Shown here: positions 60,495 through 64,000 of the stretch, piece after piece | Numbering within the stretch: position 1 is the stretch's first letter | Layout: every line of letters starts with the position of its first letter | NCBI GenBank assembly: GCA_003240695.1 | Contig: QFNC01000002.1 | Location: 1 to 64,000, forward strand | Length of the DNA: 64,000 nt | From: Pseudoxanthomonas suwonensis | GTDB lineage: Bacteria; Pseudomonadota; Gammaproteobacteria; Xanthomonadales; Xanthomonadaceae | Direction of reading: 5' to 3' | Notes under the pieces: model-generated | Seen by the model: only the letters and a program-made list of their open reading frames with translations | Database searches by the model: none | Told to the model about the DNA's origin: nothing | Made by a program: the position numbers and the translations under genes

Positions 60495-61477
60495 TCCGGC
60501 CTTCGGACTATCGGCCTGCCGCTTGGCTGCGCAATGCGCATGTGCAATCGATCCTGGCCAGCAGTCCGTCGCGCCGCTGGCGTGCAGCGCGCGATCTGCA
60601 AGCGTGCAACGCCCGGCACAGCGTGCACGACATCGACGCCGGCGACGGCACGCGGCTGCGCGGCATCCACAGCCAGCCTGCAGGGGCCGCGCGAGCGTTG
60701 GCGTTGCTGTTGCACGGCTGGGAGGGCAGCGCCGAGTCCGGTTACATGCGCGCGACCGCAGCACAGCTGCTGCAGCGGAACATCGCCGTGTTCCGGCTGA
60801 ATTTCCGCGACCACGGCGACACCCACCACCTGAACACCGAGCCGTTCCATTCCAATCGCATCGACGAAGTGGTGCACGCCGCCTGCCGCATCGCCGAGCG
60901 CTTCGCCAGCGGGCCGCTGCTGGCGGCCGGGTATTCGCTGGGGGGCAATTTCGCGCTCCGGCTGGCCCTGCGCGCGCCGCAAGCCGGACTGCCGCTGGCA
61001 CGGGTGGCAGCCGTGTGTCCGGTCATCGATCCCGCACACACCATGGATGCAATGGAACGCGCCTTGCCGATCTACCTGCGCTATTTCGAGCGAAAGTGGA
61101 CCGGCTCGCTGCGCCGCAAGCAGGCGCTGTTTCCCGAACAGGTTGCGATCGATGCACCCACCCTGCGCCTCGGCATGCGCGAGCTGACCGCCTGGATGGT
61201 GCAGCGGCACACCGATTTCGATTCGTTGCAGGACTATTTCGACGGCTATTCGATCGCCGGCACGCGCCTGTCGGCGCTGCAGCTGCCGGCCGACATCCTG
61301 ATGGCGAAGGACGATCCGGTGATTCCCTTCGCCGATTTCCAGGCGCTGCAGCTGCCACCGCAGGTGCAGCTGGAAGTGAGCGAGCACGGCGGCCATTGCG
61401 GCTTCCTGCTGAACGCGCGACTGGACGGCCACGCCGAACGCTGGGTGGCAGACCGGCTGCTGCAGGCAGTGCACTGA
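60491..61477 (+). CDS. YheT family hydrolase
   Basis: An alpha/beta hydrolase of 328 residues in the YheT family, whose E. coli member has unproved esterase activity. AAWLRNAHVQSI near the start is the family signature; HGWEG is near 75-79, the nucleophile S149 is in GYSLGG, and the acid and His are in KDDPVIP and HGGHCGF. It starts with GTG, overlapping the acyltransferase stop by four bases, which suggests a shared role in lipid metabolism (inference). Confidence 0.9.
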   Translation: MIRPSDYRPAAWLRNAHVQSILASSPSRRWRAARDLQACNARHSVHDIDAGDGTRLRGIHSQPAGAARALALLLHGWEGSAESGYMRATAAQLLQRNIAVFRLNFRDHGDTHHLNTEPFHSNRIDEVVHAACRIAERFASGPLLAAGYSLGGNFALRLALRAPQAGLPLARVAAVCPVIDPAHTMDAMERALPIYLRYFERKWTGSLRRKQALFPEQVAIDAPTLRLGMRELTAWMVQRHTDFDSLQDYFDGYSIAGTRLSALQLPADILMAKDDPVIPFADFQALQLPPQVQLEVSEHGGHCGFLLNARLDGHAERWVADRLLQAVH

Positions 61478-61487
61478 ACGCAGCCGG

Positions 61488-61493
61488 TAGAAT
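61488..61493 (+). promoter_or_regulatory. putative -10 box (TAGAAT) for the TPR gene
   Basis: TAGAAT, 29 bases before the TPR-protein start, is followed by a TGCCGG/CCGGCA hairpin in the leader. The hairpin has no T run and is not a terminator. Confidence 0.5.
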
Positions 61494-61522
61494 GCCGGGT
61501 TTGTTCCGGCAGAATCGAATCC

Positions 61523-63592
61523 ATGCACACCCCGATCACCGAGGCGCTGGAGCGCCGCGACGCCGACGCAGCGCGGCAACTGGCCGAACAGGCAGTCGCG
61601 AAAGACCCGGGCGACTGGCAGGCGCAACGCCTGCTCGCACTGGCGTTGTCGATGCAGGGCGACATCTCGGCCGCACATGTCCATCTCGACCAGGCCATCG
61701 CCCTGGCCCCGCACGAGGCCATGCTGCACGTGCAGCGCGCCACCCTGCTGCTGGCCGAGGCGCGTTTCGAAGACGTGACCCAGGCACTGCAGCACAGCGT
61801 GACGCTGGATCCGAACACGCTCCCGGCCTATCTGATGCGCGCGCAACTGGCGCTGCGCGATGGCGACCTGGACACGGCCGACACCCAGGCGCGGCTGGCT
61901 GCGCGACTCGATGCAGGCCATCCCGCTCTGCTGGCCATCCAGGGCGTGCTGGCACTGCAGCGCCGGCAAGCGGTGGAAGGCCTGCGCTTGCTCAACCGCG
62001 CCGTGCAGCTGCGCCCGGAGCATCCGCAGACCCTCTACGCACTGGCACTGGCGTATCTGGCCAACGGCCATCACGCCTTTGCCGAACAGTCGCTGCGCCG
62101 CGTGGTCGAGCTGTTGCCCGCCGAGCTGCGCCTGCGTCAGGCACTGGCCGATCTGGTCCTGCAGCAGGGACGACCGGATGAAGCCGCCGACATCCTGGCG
62201 GATGTTCCGGACGATGCCCTGACGCCCGATGGTCTGCGCCTGATCGGCGAACTGCGGCTGGCTGCAGGACAGACCGACGCTGCCCGCACGGCGCTGGAAC
62301 AGGCCCTGCAGTTGCGCAACGACGATCCGCGCCTGATTGCAGCCTGGCTGGAAGCCCTGCGCCGCCAGGGTGACGTGGAAGCCGGGGTGGAGGCGGTGGA
62401 ATCGCTGCTGCTGCGCCACCCCGACAATCCGTTGCTGTGGTCGGCACGGCTGCAGGTTGCGCCTGACGCGGATGCGGCGCTGCGGGTGGTCGAACGCTGG
62501 CAGCAGGCCATGCCTGATGCCATCGAAGCGCTGGATGGCCGCTTCCAGGTGGCGCTGAACGCAAACGATACCGACACGGCACTCGATTTCGCCCGACAGC
62601 TGATCCGGCGCCGGCCGCTGCATCTGCAGGCCCAGGCGCAGGTGCTGGATCATCTGTTCAAGACCGACCCCGCGGCAGCGGTCTCGCACGTGCAATCGTT
62701 GCAGGCGCTGCCCGCCGATCCGGCCACGCAGGCGATCCTGCAGGGCTGGCTGGCGCACGCCTGCGACCGCGCCGACCGCCCCGAGCAGGCCGTGGCCGCA
62801 TGGCTGTCGTTGCATCCATCCCCCGCCATGGGCGGCATCCCGCTGCCGCCAGCCAGCGGTGCAGCCGGCCCGTTTCCAGCCTTGGGGAAAATCGATGCCG
62901 GGATGGCGGCGCAACGACCGATGTTTCTGCATGGCTCACCGGGATCGGCGGTGGAACGAATCGCGGCGATGCTGGATGCCAACAGCCCCATTTTCCGCGG
63001 CGACCGTCTGCATCCGCCCGGCGTGGAAGACGGCCTGCGCTCGCCCGAAGGAATCGGCCGGCTGGCTGACGAGCCGGAACGGTGCGACGCCTTGATGCGC
63101 GGCTGGCGCGACGGCCTGGCCAGGCGCGGCATCGCCGACGGCGCGGTGATCGACTGGCTGGCCTGGTGGGACAACGCCCTGCTGCACGCCCTGCGTCCGC
63201 ATCTGCCGCAGGGCATGGTGCTGCTAGTGCTGCGCGATCCACGGCAGATGCTGCTGGACTGGCTGAGCGCCGGCAGTGCCATGGGATTCCAGCTGGATGA
63301 CCCGCTGACCGCAGCCCATTGGCTGGCTGCGCAACTGCAGCAGCAGGCGGATCTGATCGAAGACGGTCTGTATCCGCACGTCCGGTTCGATCCCGACGTG
63401 GCCGACATCAACGACGTGCAGGCACAGTGTGCGGCGCTGGGACAGGCGATCGGTGCCGAGTTGCTTCCACCAGCGCCGTTCCGCACGGCGCGCCTGCCGG
63501 GCGGTCGCTGGCGCGCGTATGCCGACGCATTGGCGGACGCCTTCGCCGTGCTGCAACCGGTCGCGGTGCGGCTGGGCTATCCTGCCGACTGA
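61523..63592 (+). CDS. TPR protein with degenerate sulfotransferase-like C-terminal domain
   Basis: A 689-residue protein with about ten TPR-type repeats (1-430) and a C-terminal domain (about 455-689). The latter resembles TPR-linked sulfotransferases: PMFLHGSPGSAVERIAAML (466-484) aligns with the PAPS loop PxFxVGxPRSGTTLxxxxL, but RSGTT has become GSAVE; RDPRQMLLDWL (571-581) matches the second PAPS motif. It may be an inactive or repurposed enzyme. No signal peptide is visible. It is placed between YheT and the PEBP gene. Confidence 0.8.
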   Translation: MHTPITEALERRDADAARQLAEQAVAKDPGDWQAQRLLALALSMQGDISAAHVHLDQAIALAPHEAMLHVQRATLLLAEARFEDVTQALQHSVTLDPNTLPAYLMRAQLALRDGDLDTADTQARLAARLDAGHPALLAIQGVLALQRRQAVEGLRLLNRAVQLRPEHPQTLYALALAYLANGHHAFAEQSLRRVVELLPAELRLRQALADLVLQQGRPDEAADILADVPDDALTPDGLRLIGELRLAAGQTDAARTALEQALQLRNDDPRLIAAWLEALRRQGDVEAGVEAVESLLLRHPDNPLLWSARLQVAPDADAALRVVERWQQAMPDAIEALDGRFQVALNANDTDTALDFARQLIRRRPLHLQAQAQVLDHLFKTDPAAAVSHVQSLQALPADPATQAILQGWLAHACDRADRPEQAVAAWLSLHPSPAMGGIPLPPASGAAGPFPALGKIDAGMAAQRPMFLHGSPGSAVERIAAMLDANSPIFRGDRLHPPGVEDGLRSPEGIGRLADEPERCDALMRGWRDGLARRGIADGAVIDWLAWWDNALLHALRPHLPQGMVLLVLRDPRQMLLDWLSAGSAMGFQLDDPLTAAHWLAAQLQQQADLIEDGLYPHVRFDPDVADINDVQAQCAALGQAIGAELLPPAPFRTARLPGGRWRAYADALADAFAVLQPVAVRLGYPAD

Positions 63593-63612
63593 TTCGACGG
63601 GACGCACCCAGC

Positions 63613-64000
63613 ATGCAGATCCGCAGCGACAGTTTTGTCAACGGCCAACCGATTCCTGCCGAGTTCGCGCTTGGCGCGCCCGACGGTTTCGGCGGCAACC
63701 GCAATCCGCATCTGGCCTGGAGTGATGCACCCGACGGCACACGTTCCTTCGCACTGCTGTGCATCGACGCCGATGCCCCCACCGATGCCAGTCTTGCCGG
63801 ACCCGGCAAGGCGGACATCCCGGTCGATCACGTGCGCGGCGACTTCGTGCATTGGGTCCTCGTGGACATCCCCGCTGACACCCGCGGGATCGCTGCCGGC
63901 AGCGTCAGTGCCGGACCGGTGACGGGCGGCAAACCTGCCGATGCCGATCACGGCCCCGGGCGCGCCGGACTGAACGACTACACCGGCTGGTTTGCCGGCG
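63613..64000 (+). CDS. YbhB/YbcL (PEBP/Raf kinase inhibitor-like) protein, partial
   Basis: The first 129 residues of a phosphatidylethanolamine-binding-protein-family member, cut by the window end. ALGAPDGFGGNRNPHLAWSDAP (19-40), CIDADAP (50-56), HWVLVDIPA (80-88) and the GRAGLNDYTGWFAG stretch (116-129) are characteristic. Bacterial members bind small anionic ligands; the cellular role is unknown. The start is the ATG at 63613. It is probably the next gene in the TPR transcript, 20 bases away. Confidence 0.9.
   Translation, partial: MQIRSDSFVNGQPIPAEFALGAPDGFGGNRNPHLAWSDAPDGTRSFALLCIDADAPTDASLAGPGKADIPVDHVRGDFVHWVLVDIPADTRGIAAGSVSAGPVTGGKPADADHGPGRAGLNDYTGWFAG

Noticed and set aside
61494..61512. 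hairpin before the TPR gene as a terminator for yheT
   Set aside because: The stem TGCCGG/CCGGCA is not followed by a T run.

Overview
The window is a contiguous, gene-dense, high-GC stretch of a gammaproteobacterial chromosome. Gene content and order (hfq-hflX-hflK-hflC-purA, ftsH-rlmE, complete 14-gene nuo operon, asd-fimV-truA-trpF-trpB-trpA-accD) and protein sequences point to the Xanthomonadaceae, probably near Lysobacter, Luteimonas or Stenotrophomonas; the genus is an inference. Almost everything is core housekeeping. I see no CRISPR array, prophage, integron, toxin-antitoxin pair or defence island, and no stretch above 300 bases lacks a gene. The only mobile DNA is the end of an IS5-family element at bases 1-111.

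Layout. 1-115: IS5-type end and its CTAA target site, just past the purA stop. 123-11854 (minus): rlmE, ftsH, folP, putP, miaA, hfq, hflX, hflK, hflC, a DUF2065 gene and purA, covering membrane protein quality control, RNA chaperoning and modification, folate and AMP synthesis. 11933-13232: yhbY and a Mth938-like gene (plus), facing an orphan lipoprotein (minus). 13321-29786 (minus): tpiA, secG, tRNA-Leu(GAG), nuoA to nuoN and initiator tRNA-fMet, closed by a strong terminator. 29862-30671: an SDR gene (plus).

30684-44124 (minus): prmB, aroC, asd, two adjacent FimV-like genes, truA, trpF, trpB, trpA, accD, glmM and a 2-oxoglutarate/Fe(II) oxygenase. Many stops and starts overlap by four bases. 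44226-45715 (plus): SCO1-like copper protein and psd. 45732-47949 (minus): lysoplasmalogenase-like protein and MltD-like lytic transglycosylase. 48103-52421 (plus): HerA/DUF853 ATPase, NlpE-like lipoprotein, greB, a GYF_2/TIGR00266 protein and an M15-type peptidase. 52449-57804 (minus): hisS, an enlarged aromatic amino acid ammonia-lyase, a secreted phosphoesterase and a MAPEG protein. 57918-64000 (plus): tRNA-Pro(CGG), an alpha/beta hydrolase, a 59-residue orphan protein, a YdiI-like thioesterase, a PlsC-like acyltransferase, YheT, a TPR protein with a degenerate sulfotransferase-like domain, and a PEBP protein cut by the window end.

The points most worth a second look are: the IS5 end beside purA; truA with no usual start codon but a CTGA overlap with fimV; the tandem divergent FimV proteins; the 641-residue ammonia-lyase coupled to hisS; the TPR protein whose PAPS loop is eroded; the 59-residue orphan protein; the initiator tRNA followed by a terminator rather than rimP-nusA-infB; and a recurring TAGAAT -10 hexamer before at least five genes.
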